Positions 18,804 to 28,579 of a stretch of 64,000 bases of DNA are shown in pieces (within the stretch, counting starts at the first letter, position 1; each line of letters starts with the position of its first letter). Under the pieces are notes generated by a model. It was given only the letters and a program-made list of their open reading frames with translations, ran no database searches and was not told the DNA's origin. The stretch is taken from positions 1 through 64,000 of the forward strand of contig CALXRL010000093.1 in assembly GCA_944390735.1 (NCBI GenBank), read 5' to 3'. Position numbers and translations under genes: made by a program. The DNA is from an uncultured Victivallales bacterium. GTDB taxonomy: Bacteria > Verrucomicrobiota > Lentisphaeria > Victivallales > UBA1829.

Positions 18804-19571
18804 TCAGAACAGCTCCTGTGCAATGTAGTCATAGCTCATTTTGAGAGAATCGAAGGGGCAGCCCGGGCAGGTGTCCTCTTCCACGATGTACCAGAGGCAT
18901 CCGGCCTCATCGGCAGCCTTGACGATCTTTTTCCATTCGAGATTGCCGTTTCCGATTTCCGTCATCATGGCCTGACCGTTGACGAAACCGGTATCCTTCA
19001 TATGAAGGAGCGGGAGGCGTCCGGAGAGTTTTCTGCACCATGAGACCGGATTTGCGCCGCCCATCTGAACCCAGTGGGTGTCGGGCTCGCCTTTGAGGTT
19101 GTCGGCGCAGGAGGCGGAGTAGATGATGTCGAGCGCGGTTCTGCCGTTGAATTTGGCGAACTCGATATTGTGATTGTGGTAGCAGAGGGTGATTCCCGCC
19201 TCGCGGAGCTTTGCGCCGACCGCGTCAAGACGTTTTGCCAGCGCGACCCATTCCGCCTCGGTTTTCGGCGAGGTGTGCGGCCAGGGATAGGCGACATAGG
19301 AGCATTTGACGGTATGCAGTTTTTCGATCAGGGCATCGGTTTTGTTGAACAGATCCTCGCCGCCGTCATGGGAGGCGCAGCAGACCAGGCCTTCGCCGTC
19401 GAGAATCGCCGCAAGTTCCTTCGGGTCAATCGGGCCGAGTCCGGAAATCTGCACGGCGTCATAGCCGATTGCCTTGATTTTCTTCATGGATTCGGCGATG
19501 TCTTTCGGCGTTTTCGTGTATTCACGAATGGTGAAAAGCTGTGCCGCAAGATTTTTTTTGCTGATTTTCAT
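18804..19571 (-). CDS. Sugar-phosphate isomerase/epimerase, TIM-barrel paralogue
   Basis: A 255-residue TIM-barrel protein of the AP endonuclease 2/xylose-isomerase-like family. Motifs seen are LCYHNHNIEF, a HWVQMGG segment with metal-ligand character, PLLHMKDTG, and a late WYIVEEDTCPG. ATG 19571 is preceded by GAGGAA. First gene of the unit, directly upstream of the other isomerase, with a single base between. Divergent from an SGNH hydrolase, which supports a role in use of a modified or acetylated sugar. Confidence 0.8.
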   Translation of the reverse strand: MKISKKNLAAQLFTIREYTKTPKDIAESMKKIKAIGYDAVQISGLGPIDPKELAAILDGEGLVCCASHDGGEDLFNKTDALIEKLHTVKCSYVAYPWPHTSPKTEAEWVALAKRLDAVGAKLREAGITLCYHNHNIEFAKFNGRTALDIIYSASCADNLKGEPDTHWVQMGGANPVSWCRKLSGRLPLLHMKDTGFVNGQAMMTEIGNGNLEWKKIVKAADEAGCLWYIVEEDTCPGCPFDSLKMSYDYIAQELF

Positions 19572-19747
19572 ACTGGATTCCTCTCTGTTTCCGAAATGCG
19601 TGTCGGGATGGCGACCCGCCATCCGTTTTTTTCCGGTTTTCGGTAATATAAACGTCCCGGCCGGAATTGAAAATGGAGAAAAGCATCATAAAAATAGATT
19701 TTCTGATTTTTTTTGAAAAAAAGAACCGCCGCCACATCCGGAAGGCA

Positions 19748-19775
19748 TTGAAAAATTTCCGAACGACAATACAGT
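19748..19775 (+). promoter_or_regulatory. Sigma-70-like promoter before the SGNH hydrolase gene
   Basis: TTGAAA (19748-19753), a 16-bp spacer, then TACAGT (19770-19775), 63 bp before the chosen start codon. Confidence 0.45.
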
Positions 19776-19838
19776 AAACCACATTCAAAACAAGGACGGA
19801 TGCCGGAGGAAGAAGAGGGAAAGGAAAGGATTCGTTTT

Positions 19839-20918
19839 ATGAAAATTGAAGAGATTGACCGCAACTTTAAAATTTCAACGGTCGGAGACCGCGAAATTGT
19901 CTATTTCAACGCGCTGGAGGCCCCGTTCCGTCTGGAGGGATTTCCATGGTATCCGCAGCATCACCGGCTCTACCGCCTCCCGGCCCGATTCACTTTGCAG
20001 CAGGTGAATCAGGGGGAGCTGGATCTCGCTCAGCATACCAGCGGAGGAGCCGTCCGCTTCCGGACCGACGCCCGGCAAATCGCCATCCGGGCCCGGCTGG
20101 TCTTTTCCTTCGATATGAACCACATGCCGCGCACGGGCAGCGCGGGATTCGACCTGTTTCGCGGAACCGGTCCGGAAAAGTTTCACATCGCCAGCGCCCA
20201 GCCGAGCCGGGATCAGGAACTTCTGGAAATGCTCCTCGTCGCGGACAACGACGCCGGCATGCAGGAATGGATGCTCAATCTTCCCCTTTACGGCGGAGTC
20301 GGCGCCCTGGAGATCGGCGTGAATCCGGGATCGCACCTTGAACTGCCCTTCCCCCATGCGATTCCGAACCCCATTCTCTTCTACGGATCATCGATCACGC
20401 AGGGCGGCTGCGCATCCCGGCCGGGAAACGCCTACACATCCATGCTCTGCCGGGAAGTCGACGCCGAACAGATCAATCTCGGTTTTTCCGGCTCCGCGCG
20501 CGGAGAATTTCCGCTGGCGGAAGCCATCGCCGATCTGGAACTCTCCGTTTTCGTCATGGATTACGACCACAACACGCCGAATCCGGAACATCTGAGAAAA
20601 ACGCATGAGCCCTTCTTCCGGATCATCCGGGAAAAACAGCCGGAACTGCCGATCATCCTGATGTCCAAGTGCGATATCTGGGACTACAAGAACCGGAAAG
20701 ACGATGAAGAACGGCGAAGCATCATCCGCGACACCTATGAACACGCGCTCGCCGCCGGAGACCGCAACGTCTATTTCATCGACGGGGAAACCCTCTTCGG
20801 CACCACCCGCAGAAGCTGGTGCACGGTCGACACCTGCCACCCGAACGATCTCGGATTTTTCCGCATGTTCGAACACACCCTGCCGGTTCTGGAGGAGGCA
20901 CTCAAAAAATATCGCTGA
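19839..20918 (+). CDS. SGNH/GDSL hydrolase, probable carbohydrate esterase
   Basis: A 359-residue two-domain protein. A beta-rich N-terminal domain (residues 1-165) precedes an SGNH hydrolase domain with the nucleophile block (FYGSSITQGGCAS near 180), an NLGFSG segment (block II), and the catalytic Asp/His pair in DTCHPNDLGF near 330. No signal peptide is seen, so it is probably cytoplasmic. The start at 19839 has GGAAAGGA upstream; an in-frame ATG at 19800 would add 13 charged residues. Divergent from two sugar isomerases and followed by a GH36 gene, so deacetylation of a carbohydrate is likely. The exact substrate is unknown. Confidence 0.85.
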   Translation: MKIEEIDRNFKISTVGDREIVYFNALEAPFRLEGFPWYPQHHRLYRLPARFTLQQVNQGELDLAQHTSGGAVRFRTDARQIAIRARLVFSFDMNHMPRTGSAGFDLFRGTGPEKFHIASAQPSRDQELLEMLLVADNDAGMQEWMLNLPLYGGVGALEIGVNPGSHLELPFPHAIPNPILFYGSSITQGGCASRPGNAYTSMLCREVDAEQINLGFSGSARGEFPLAEAIADLELSVFVMDYDHNTPNPEHLRKTHEPFFRIIREKQPELPIILMSKCDIWDYKNRKDDEERRSIIRDTYEHALAAGDRNVYFIDGETLFGTTRRSWCTVDTCHPNDLGFFRMFEHTLPVLEEALKKYR

Positions 20919-21048
20919 TTTTTTACGGATTCTTTTGAAAAATACGTCGGGATGTGTCATATTACTGGCGCATTTTTCCTGACACGTTTTTCCCGCCTTT
21001 CCGGGGAAGGCGAATCTGTCAACGATTCATCAAAGGAAGAAAAAAAAG

Positions 21049-23190
21049 ATGTTCCCTTTTCAAGAATTCAGCCATTTTGTCATGGGGGATATGACCGTCT
21101 ATTATCTGCAGGACGGCAGCCGACTCACCTTCACCCTGATTCCGACCGGAATGGAAAATCAGCTTCCGGAACACCGGCTCAGTCTCAAAGACACCGTGGC
21201 CTGCCGCGGGATCGCCAAGGTGTTCCAGTGCGATTTCCCGGCCTCCGTTCTCGAGGACATGACGCAGTTCAAGCTCGTGGGGGACGGCTATCCCAACCGC
21301 TTTGCGCCGGGCAACACCATGCGCGGCAGCGCCAGTCTCCAGGGTCTTGAATTCGAGGCGCAGAAGGAGCATGGAAATACCGTGGAAACCATTTTTTCGA
21401 ACCGCCGCGGCATCCGGCTCGTTCATAGCGTCAAATACAGGAAGGGAACCGGATATCTTGAGATCAACACTTCGATCACAAACAACTCCGCCGAAACGGT
21501 CGAACTGGAAATGCTTGACAGCTTCTCCATCGGAATGCTCTCGCCCTTCCAGCCGGACGACGGACTCGACAAATACCGGATTCACCGTTTCCGCTCCTTC
21601 TGGAGCATGGAGGGAAGACACGAATCGACGGCGGTGGAGGATCTGGGACTGGAGATGTCCTGGTCGACCTACGGCATGCGCGTGCTGCGCTTCGGGCAGA
21701 CCAGCTCCATGCCGGTGAAGGAGTTCTTCCCGATGATCGGATTTGAAGACACGGATGCCGGAGTTGTCTGGGGCGCGCAGCTTGCCGCAACCGGTCCCTG
21801 GAGACTCGAAGCAACCCGGTTCGCGGATCACCTCAACCTCTCCGGCGGACATCCCGACCGCGAACTCGGAAACTGGACGAAAAAGCTCCAACCGGGAGAA
21901 ACATTCCGGGGTCCGGCTGCGATCGTCAGCTGCGTCAAAGGCGACATCCAGGATTTGATGACGCGCCTGACCGCATGGCCCATCGACAATGCTCTTTCCA
22001 ACGTTCCGTCCGAAACGGATCTTCCGGTCATTTTCAATGAATGGTGCACCACATGGGGATGCCCCAGCCGGGAGAATCTGCTTCCGATTGCCAGAACTCT
22101 CAAGGGACACGGCATCCGCTACTTTGTTCTCGACGACGGCTGGTTCAAAAGCAAAAACTCGAAATACAACGGAATCGGCGACTGGATCGTTTCCGAGGAG
22201 AAATATCCGGGAGGTCTGAAAAAATTCACCGGAGAACTGCGCAAAATGGGATTCATTCCGGGAGTGTGGTTCGAATTTGAGAACTGTCTTCCGGGCTCGC
22301 ATCTGCTGGAGGAGCGGCCGGAACTGCTCCTGACGCTGGATGACCGGATCTATCAGACGGAACGGAGATTCCTCGACTTCCGGAAGAAAGAGGTCTGGGA
22401 CTACCTGGATGAGAAACTCATCCGCATGCTGAAGGAGAACGACTTCGGATATTTGAAGGTGGATTACAACGCCCCGATCGGGTTCGGAGCCGATACGGAA
22501 AACGGCAGTCCGGCGGAAGGACTCCGCGAACACCTGGAAGCGGTCGGCAGATACTACCGGCATCTTCGCAGGGAACTGCCGGAGCTGGTGATCGAAATCT
22601 GCTCCTCGGGAGGCCATCGTCTGACTCCGGAATGGATGCGGATCGGAAACATGGGAAGTTTTTCGGATGCGCATGAGGGAGAATCCATTCCGCTGATCGG
22701 AGCCTCCACGCAGCAGCTCATTCCGATGGAACGCAACCAGATCTGGGCGGTTCTCCGGGCGGAAAACGATGCGCAGCGTCTGTATTATTCGCTTGCCGCG
22801 GGATTTCTCGGCAGACTCTGCCTCTCCGGAGAGATCGACAAGCTGTCTCCCCGGCAGAAAAAAATCATGTTTGAAGCGGTCGATTTCTATCATCGGATCG
22901 CACCGCTGGTCAAATACGGCGTCTCGCGTCTGGAACGGAAGCTGACAAGCCGCTCCAGCAACTATCCGGCCGGATGGCAGATCCTCACAAGAAGCTGGAG
23001 AAAAGAGAAGATGCTGGTCATTCACGGGTTCCGGAACACGCCGGAACAGCTCAGCGTTTGCCTGAACGGAAACGCGGAGATCCTCGGAGTATTGAAAGAG
23101 GACACCATTGACGTCCGAATCGGAAACGGCAAGCTGCTTGTCAGCGGCCTGCGCGATTATTCGGGACTCGTCGTACTTGTCAGACAATAA
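21049..23190 (+). CDS. Glycoside hydrolase family 36, alpha-galactosidase-like
   Basis: A 713-residue protein with the GH36 plan: an N-terminal beta-supersandwich (1-320), a TIM barrel from about 325 (VIFNEWCTTWG, YFVLDDGWF), and a C-terminal beta domain. The probable nucleophile is Asp in YLKVDYN (near 470). A later conserved segment is ICSSGGHRLTPEWMR, and SFSDAHEG is in the acid/base region. No signal peptide, so cytoplasmic. A possible promoter (TTGAAA 20935, CATATT 20958) lies upstream, and AAAGGAAGAAAA precedes the ATG. A symporter gene follows 178 bp later on the same strand. Alpha-galactosidase is the likeliest activity; related GH36 specificities cannot be excluded. Confidence 0.88.
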   Translation: MFPFQEFSHFVMGDMTVYYLQDGSRLTFTLIPTGMENQLPEHRLSLKDTVACRGIAKVFQCDFPASVLEDMTQFKLVGDGYPNRFAPGNTMRGSASLQGLEFEAQKEHGNTVETIFSNRRGIRLVHSVKYRKGTGYLEINTSITNNSAETVELEMLDSFSIGMLSPFQPDDGLDKYRIHRFRSFWSMEGRHESTAVEDLGLEMSWSTYGMRVLRFGQTSSMPVKEFFPMIGFEDTDAGVVWGAQLAATGPWRLEATRFADHLNLSGGHPDRELGNWTKKLQPGETFRGPAAIVSCVKGDIQDLMTRLTAWPIDNALSNVPSETDLPVIFNEWCTTWGCPSRENLLPIARTLKGHGIRYFVLDDGWFKSKNSKYNGIGDWIVSEEKYPGGLKKFTGELRKMGFIPGVWFEFENCLPGSHLLEERPELLLTLDDRIYQTERRFLDFRKKEVWDYLDEKLIRMLKENDFGYLKVDYNAPIGFGADTENGSPAEGLREHLEAVGRYYRHLRRELPELVIEICSSGGHRLTPEWMRIGNMGSFSDAHEGESIPLIGASTQQLIPMERNQIWAVLRAENDAQRLYYSLAAGFLGRLCLSGEIDKLSPRQKKIMFEAVDFYHRIAPLVKYGVSRLERKLTSRSSNYPAGWQILTRSWRKEKMLVIHGFRNTPEQLSVCLNGNAEILGVLKEDTIDVRIGNGKLLVSGLRDYSGLVVLVRQ

Positions 23191-23368
23191 GAGAATACAG
23201 AGACACGGTCAGAGCCGGAGAAAGGCGATCCCCTTCTCCGGACTCAAGTTCCCATAGAAGCTGTTCAACAAATCCCCGCACACAGAACTGTCATCGGTAC
23301 ACAATCGGAAGGATCCGTACAACGGATATTCACAAGGCAAACCAGCAAGGCAACAAGAGTGGAAGGCT

Positions 23369-24919
23369 ATGATTGAATTGGATGCAAAAACACAGACTGT
23401 TCTGTGGATCGGAATCGGAGTGTACATTGCCGTGATGCTCGGCATCGGGTATCTCTCCGGACGCAAGGTAAAGGATATGAACGATTTTCTTGTCGCGGGC
23501 AGACGGCTGCCGCTCTGGATGGCAACCGCAACGCTGCTGGCGACCTGGTTCGGAGCAGGCTCCAGCATGGGAGTCGCGGCAACGGTCTATTCGGGGAATC
23601 TGCGGGATGTGATCGCCGATCCGTTCGCGGCCGCGGCCAGTCTGGTTCTCGCGGGAATCTTTATTGTGGGATTCCTGCGGAAAAGCAGCTGTCTGACGGT
23701 CACGGACATCATCCAGAAAAAATATGGCAAAGCCGCGGGAATTTACGCATCGTTCTGGATGATTCCGGTTTACGTCGGCTGGCTCGGAGCGCAGATGCTC
23801 GGACTGGGAACGATCCTTCATCTTCTGACGGGCATCAACATGCTTTACGGCACGCTGGTCGGGGCGCTGATCGTTCTGATCTACACGGCTTCCGGCGGAA
23901 TGTGGGCCGTGACGCTGACGGATATTGTACAGGTTTCGCTGATTATTCTCGGACTGGTCATCATTGTCCCCGGAGCGGTGAAATTTGCCGGAGGATGGGA
24001 GGCGGTCTACACGAATCCCGCAGCGGATCTCTCCCTGCTGCCGGCTTCCGGAGGATGGGACAACACGGTCAACTACCTCGGCAACTGGATGATTATGGGA
24101 CTGGGATGTATGGTCGGACAGGATCTGGTTCAGCGCTCCCTGGCCTCGCGCAATGAAACCATCGCGATCCGCAGTTCGATCTACTCGGGCATTCTCTACA
24201 TGCTGATCGGCATGATTCCGATCACGATCGGACTGGCGGCGAAAATTGCATTTCCGGCCTGGGGAATCACGGAGGCGGCGTTCGGTTCCGATCTGGAGAA
24301 TCAGGTGCTGCCGCGAATGGCGATTCAGGTTCTCGGGGGAATCCATCCGGTTCTTCTGACGATCTTTCTCAGTGCGCTGATTTCGGCGATCATGAGTTCC
24401 GCGGACAGTTCCCTTCTGGCGGCCTCGAGTCTGTTTTCCAACAACATTCTCCATCCGCTCTTTCCGAAACTGACGGAAAAGAAAATGCTTCTGATCATCC
24501 GTTTTGTCACGATCATGGTTCTGGTGATCGCGACGGTGCTGGCGCTGGAGGTCCGGAGCATCTATGCTCTGATGATCAACTGCTGGGCGTCGCAGCTGGT
24601 GATTGTTTTTCTTCCGGTGGTGACGGCGATCTATTGTCCGAAGGCGTCGGTCCGCTCGGCCTGGGCGGCGATGGGGACATCCACCGTGGTATGGACAGGC
24701 TACATGACCGCGGTGGCGTTTGGGATCCGGGGAGATTTTACGGATATCATGGGATCGGATCTATTCCAGTTCTCGCTGACCAACGGAGCGGTTTACGGTT
24801 TTGCCGCGGGAACGGCGGCGTTTCTGCTCTCCTACGCCTTTGATCTGGCCCCTCTCCGCGGCGGCACGGGCGCGGCGGAAGCGGCCCGTCTTCCTCTGAC
24901 TTCCGCAAGGAACGAATAA
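23369..24919 (+). CDS. Sodium:solute symporter family transporter
   Basis: A 516-residue membrane protein with about 13 hydrophobic segments, typical of the SSS family. Family features are the GRRLPLWMATATLLATWFGAGS stretch in TM2 (given here in part as GRRLPLW and ATWFGAGS), a VTDIIQKKYG segment, and SALISAIMSSADSSLLAASS in the sodium-site helix (SAIMSSADSS). ATG 23369 follows GGAAGG. It sits between GH36 and GH5 genes on the same strand, so uptake of a sugar or glycoside released from plant or host glycans is the natural guess. No substrate can be read from the sequence. Confidence 0.88.
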   Translation: MIELDAKTQTVLWIGIGVYIAVMLGIGYLSGRKVKDMNDFLVAGRRLPLWMATATLLATWFGAGSSMGVAATVYSGNLRDVIADPFAAAASLVLAGIFIVGFLRKSSCLTVTDIIQKKYGKAAGIYASFWMIPVYVGWLGAQMLGLGTILHLLTGINMLYGTLVGALIVLIYTASGGMWAVTLTDIVQVSLIILGLVIIVPGAVKFAGGWEAVYTNPAADLSLLPASGGWDNTVNYLGNWMIMGLGCMVGQDLVQRSLASRNETIAIRSSIYSGILYMLIGMIPITIGLAAKIAFPAWGITEAAFGSDLENQVLPRMAIQVLGGIHPVLLTIFLSALISAIMSSADSSLLAASSLFSNNILHPLFPKLTEKKMLLIIRFVTIMVLVIATVLALEVRSIYALMINCWASQLVIVFLPVVTAIYCPKASVRSAWAAMGTSTVVWTGYMTAVAFGIRGDFTDIMGSDLFQFSLTNGAVYGFAAGTAAFLLSYAFDLAPLRGGTGAAEAARLPLTSARNE

Positions 24920-25307
24920 GCGAAAAGACGTCTGAAAACGGGAACCGCACGGGAATTCTCTTTTCCTCGTCGGCGGTTCCCGGAAAACTCGCATGGAAAT
25001 CGGGATTCGCCTCATTCCTCCGTTCCCCGAATGCAGCGGTTCAGAGTTCGCCATCCGCCGGAAATCGCCGCCCTGTTTTTCTCATCTCCAGAAGCATCTT
25101 CAAAGAGGGACAATGATCCCGGGAGCACAGGAACTTGAGGTTCAACTGCTCCGGATCTGATTTTTTCTCCGGAGCCAGACACGCATGTTACTCTTTTCAC
25201 ATTTTTTCCCGCTTCGCCCTCCCCTTCCGCAGTTGAAAGAGAACTCCGGAAGAAATACTGTACCGGAACATCAAACAGACGGAACAAAACGGAAAAAGGA
25301 TCGAAAG
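24920..25307 (+). other. Intergenic stretch with two stem-loops
   Basis: This 388-bp gap between the symporter and the GH5 gene has no supported gene. A perfect 10-bp stem (24939-24948 with 24973-24982) lies just after the symporter stop without a T-run. A second 7-bp stem (25149-25155 with 25168-25174) lies 134 bp before the GH5 start. Either could be a processing or attenuation site. Confidence 0.4.
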
Positions 25308-26399
25308 ATGGCGGCTTTCAAAGGATTCATGCACGGAATGGGCATCGGCGGATGGCTCACAAATTACAAACGCTTCAACGTTCTTCCTCCCGAACGACGC
25401 TTTCCGCTCTCCATCGGGGATTTTGAACATTTCGACACCTATATCACAAAACGCGACATCGACTCCATCGCCTCCCTCGGAATGGATCATATCCGTCTCG
25501 GCTTCGATCAGATCGTGCTGGAGGAGACTCCCGGCGTCTACCGGGAACGCATCTGGAAGCTCTTCGACGCCTTCATCGAATGGTGCGAAAGCGCCGGAGT
25601 CAACATCGTCCTGAATCTCCACAAGGCTGTCGGAAACTACTGCGACATTCCCGAACCGGTTTCCCTGATGGATTCCGGAGAACTGCAGGATCGTTTTCTG
25701 CATCTCTGGCTCGCATTCGAAGACCGCTACTCCGGCAAACCGCATATCGCATTCGAACTGCTCAATGAGGTCCGGAACATCGACCCCGCACTCTGGAACG
25801 CCCTCGCGGAACGCACCATCTCCGCGATCCGGAAGAAAAATCCATCCCGCCGGATCATCGTCGGCGGAACATGCTGGAACGCACCCGCGGCCCTCGCAAA
25901 TCTGAAGATCTTCGACGATCCCGCCGTCATCTACACCTTCCACAACTACGCGCCCTTCGAGTTCACCCATCAGCGCGGGGTCCTGCAGCCGGACACGCTC
26001 TACTACAACCGGGAAATGCCTTATCCGGGCGACATTGAACGCTATCGCGATTACCAGCGCTATGTTCACGGCGCCGTCGATCCCTATCCCCGCTTCACGC
26101 GCATCGACAAGGAGTTCCTGCGCCATGAACTTCAGCCGGCCTTCGATTTCACCGCGCAGCATCCCGAAAAAATTCTCTGGTGCGGCGAATTCGGAACCAT
26201 CCGCCATTGCAAACTGGAATACCGGGAAAACTATATGCGCGACATGATCTCCCTGCTGAAAGAACACGAAATTGCCTACTGCGTCTGGAACTATCTGAGC
26301 ACCCCGAACGACGGCAACCGTTTCAGTCTCGTCGATGATGACAGCCGCCGGATTCTCAGTCCCGAACTGGCCCGAATCATCGCGGGGAACGCGGACTGA
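25308..26399 (+). CDS. Glycoside hydrolase family 5-like enzyme
   Basis: A 363-residue TIM-barrel hydrolase. GH5 landmarks: the GIGGWL opening, DHIRLGFDQ (strand 2 Arg), VNIVLNLHKA, the acid/base in AFELLNEVRN (near 152), YTFHNYAPFEFTHQ with the strand-6 His, and the nucleophile in ILWCGEFGTI (near 300). It ends with the typical CVWNYLS. No signal peptide, so it is intracellular and probably acts on short imported oligosaccharides or glycosides. ATG 25308 is preceded by AAAAAGGA. Lies after the symporter gene in the same direction. Confidence 0.88.
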   Translation: MAAFKGFMHGMGIGGWLTNYKRFNVLPPERRFPLSIGDFEHFDTYITKRDIDSIASLGMDHIRLGFDQIVLEETPGVYRERIWKLFDAFIEWCESAGVNIVLNLHKAVGNYCDIPEPVSLMDSGELQDRFLHLWLAFEDRYSGKPHIAFELLNEVRNIDPALWNALAERTISAIRKKNPSRRIIVGGTCWNAPAALANLKIFDDPAVIYTFHNYAPFEFTHQRGVLQPDTLYYNREMPYPGDIERYRDYQRYVHGAVDPYPRFTRIDKEFLRHELQPAFDFTAQHPEKILWCGEFGTIRHCKLEYRENYMRDMISLLKEHEIAYCVWNYLSTPNDGNRFSLVDDDSRRILSPELARIIAGNAD

Positions 26400-26458
26400 C
26401 CGCGCTTTCCCCTTCCCCGGTTTTTCCCCTGATTTCCATTCCGATTTCCGGAAACGGA

Positions 26459-26498
26459 AAAGCCGGATTTCTCTCCCTCAGGAAAGAAATCCGGCTTT
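26459..26498. terminator. Terminator between convergent GH5 and leuD genes
   Basis: A perfect 14-bp stem (26459-26472 with 26485-26498) closes a 12-nt loop. The outer ends are A/T-rich on both sides, so it can serve both convergent transcripts. Confidence 0.75.
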
Positions 26499-26524
26499 GA
26501 AAGAATCCGCCTGCGGATTGCGGA

Positions 26525-27049
26525 TCAATACTTGCTGTCTGCGTAATCGACCCAGCCGCCCGCCTTGACCAGTTCAAAATCGAACTCGCCGACGGTAAAC
26601 GGATAGACTTTCGTGACACTTCCGTTGGAGATCGTGAACGTCTTCTTCTCCGTGTCGGTTGTGCAGACGGCGTCCGTTCCGGCAAAGGTTTTGAAAATGT
26701 CGTCGATCTGCTCCTTCGGCAGAGAGATCGCCATCAGACCGCAGTTGAACATGTTCTGACGGAAAATACGGGCGAAATTTTCCGCGATCACAAGATTGAT
26801 GTCGTTGTATTCCAGCACCCAGGGGGCGTGCTCGCGCGAGGAGCCGCAGCCGAAATTCGCGCGGGTCACAACAACGCTTTTCCCGGCAATGTCCTTTTTC
26901 GGATCGAATCCCGGAAGATTCAGATCCTCCAGACAGTAGGGCTTGAGCGCCTCCTTCGTGAGTTCGGTCAGGTATTTGGCCGGAATGATTTCATCGGTAT
27001 TGATGTCGGAACGGTCGAGAAAAAGAATTTTACCACTGAAGTTTTTCAT
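26525..27049 (-). CDS. leuD: 3-isopropylmalate dehydratase small subunit
   Basis: A 174-residue aconitase-type swivel-domain protein. It has DRSDINTDEIIPAKYL near the N-terminus, the substrate-binding GCGSSREHAPW near 68, and NLVIAENFARIFRQN. This is the short, archaeal/clostridial-type LeuD. It lies 18 bp downstream of leuC in the same operon and acts with it to convert 2- to 3-isopropylmalate in leucine synthesis. The preceding ribosome-binding site is GGAAAGGA. A role in the homoaconitate-type reaction is the main alternative for this subfamily. Confidence 0.9.
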   Translation of the reverse strand: MKNFSGKILFLDRSDINTDEIIPAKYLTELTKEALKPYCLEDLNLPGFDPKKDIAGKSVVVTRANFGCGSSREHAPWVLEYNDINLVIAENFARIFRQNMFNCGLMAISLPKEQIDDIFKTFAGTDAVCTTDTEKKTFTISNGSVTKVYPFTVGEFDFELVKAGGWVDYADSKY

Positions 27050-27067
27050 GTTGCAGTCCTTTCCAGA

Positions 27068-28354
27068 TCAGCCTTTGTAGAGCGGGGAGTTTGTGACGAA
27101 ACCGGCCAGTGCCGTGGCCGCCGCGCTGGCCGGACTCATCAGATGAACCATGCCGCCTTTGCCCATGCGTCCGTTGAAGTTGCGGTTGGTGGTCGATGCG
27201 CAGCTCTCACCGCTGGCAAGCACACCGTTGCTCATGCCGAGACATGCGCCGCAGGTCGGATTCGTCACGCAGAATCCGGCATCCATGAAAATCTGAATGA
27301 TGCCTTCCGCCAGCGCCTGGCGATAGATCTTCGGCGTCGCGGGAGAAACAATCGCCCGCAGATTCGGACTGATCTTTTTGCCCTTCAGCACCTCCGCCGC
27401 GATCCGCAGATCCTCGATCCTGCCGTTTGTGCAGGAGCCGATATAGACCTGATCGATTCTGGTTCCGGTCATCTCCCGGATGGTCCGCACCTGATCGGGC
27501 TTGTAATTGACGGTCATCAGGGGTTCGAGTTTCGAGGCATCGAACTCGATGACACGGGCGTAGACCGCATCGGGATCCGGACGCCATCTGGAGTATTCGG
27601 CAAGCGCGGCCTCCCGGCTTGGGAACTCGTCCTTGATGAACTCCCAGAGATAGTCGACCGTCACACGGTCCGGATAGCAGATGCCGCAGGTGCCGCCGGC
27701 TTCAATCGCCATATTGCAGAGCGTCATGCGGGACTCCATGGACATGTCGTCGATGGTCGGCCCGGCAAATTCAATCACTTTGTCCGTCGCGCCGTTGACG
27801 GTGAGAAGCTGAATGAGCGCCAGAATCAGATCCTTGGCATAAACGCCGTCCGGCAGACGCCCGGTCACGTTGATCTTGATGGTTTCCGGAGAGCGCATCG
27901 TGCAGACGCCTTTCAGAATGCCGACTTCCAGATCCGTCGTTCCCACCCCCGCGGCAAAGGCTCCGAACGCGCCGTGGGTGCAGGTGTGGGAGTCGCCCAT
28001 AATCACCGTGAATCCGGGGCGCACAAATCCCTTTTCCGGGAAAATCGCATGGCAGACTCCGTTTTCTCCAATGTCAAAGAAATCCTTGATTCCCTGCCGG
28101 CGCGCCCAGTCGCGCATGGTTTTGCCCTGTTCCGCCGTCTTGGAATCCTTCGCGGGAGTGACATGGTCGATGACCGCCTTGATCTTTGTCGGATCGAACA
28201 CTCTGTCCTTGCCGCGTTTGACCAGATCGTTGATGGCGATCGGCGTCGTGATTTCATGACAGAACACACGGTCGAGCGAGAGCACATTGACTCCTTCGGT
28301 CGGCTGGTCGATCAGATGTGCGTCGAATATCTTCTGCGCAACGGTTTTTCCCAT
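27068..28354 (-). CDS. leuC: 3-isopropylmalate dehydratase large subunit
   Basis: A 428-residue aconitase-family protein of the short LeuC/HACN type. The [4Fe-4S] ligands lie in YIGSCTNGR (near 300) and NPTCGACLG (near 360). Substrate-site motifs include MGDSHTCTHGAFGAFAAGVG and a late STTNRNFNGRMG. AAGGAG precedes ATG 28354. It heads a two-gene operon with leuD. Other leu genes (leuA, leuB) are not in this window. Confidence 0.92.
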   Translation of the reverse strand: MGKTVAQKIFDAHLIDQPTEGVNVLSLDRVFCHEITTPIAINDLVKRGKDRVFDPTKIKAVIDHVTPAKDSKTAEQGKTMRDWARRQGIKDFFDIGENGVCHAIFPEKGFVRPGFTVIMGDSHTCTHGAFGAFAAGVGTTDLEVGILKGVCTMRSPETIKINVTGRLPDGVYAKDLILALIQLLTVNGATDKVIEFAGPTIDDMSMESRMTLCNMAIEAGGTCGICYPDRVTVDYLWEFIKDEFPSREAALAEYSRWRPDPDAVYARVIEFDASKLEPLMTVNYKPDQVRTIREMTGTRIDQVYIGSCTNGRIEDLRIAAEVLKGKKISPNLRAIVSPATPKIYRQALAEGIIQIFMDAGFCVTNPTCGACLGMSNGVLASGESCASTTNRNFNGRMGKGGMVHLMSPASAAATALAGFVTNSPLYKG

Positions 28355-28520
28355 TTTTTACTCCTTGTTTGCGTTCATGAAACAGCAGTTGTCTTCAATC
28401 GGATAACATAGCACAAAAGCGTGAAAAATGCAACAGTTCCGCAAAATTTAATTCTTCCGATTTCTCCGATTTCCGCGCGTTTTTTTCCCGCATCCCGGAA
28501 AAAGAAATCTCCTGACGCGC

Positions 28521-28548
28521 TTGCATATTCTCCGATTGCATGTATCAG
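28521..28548 (+). promoter_or_regulatory. Candidate promoter for the first GntR-type regulator
   Basis: TTGCAT (28521-28526), 16-bp spacer, TATCAG (28543-28548), 32 bp before the start codon. The -10 box is weak. Confidence 0.3.
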
Positions 28549-28579
28549 TATCCGGAACAACGCGGAGAATTCCAAATTG

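Noticed and set aside
21019-23187. A 722-codon minus-strand frame opposite the GH36 gene
   Set aside because: Same reason: a shadow of a well-supported gene.
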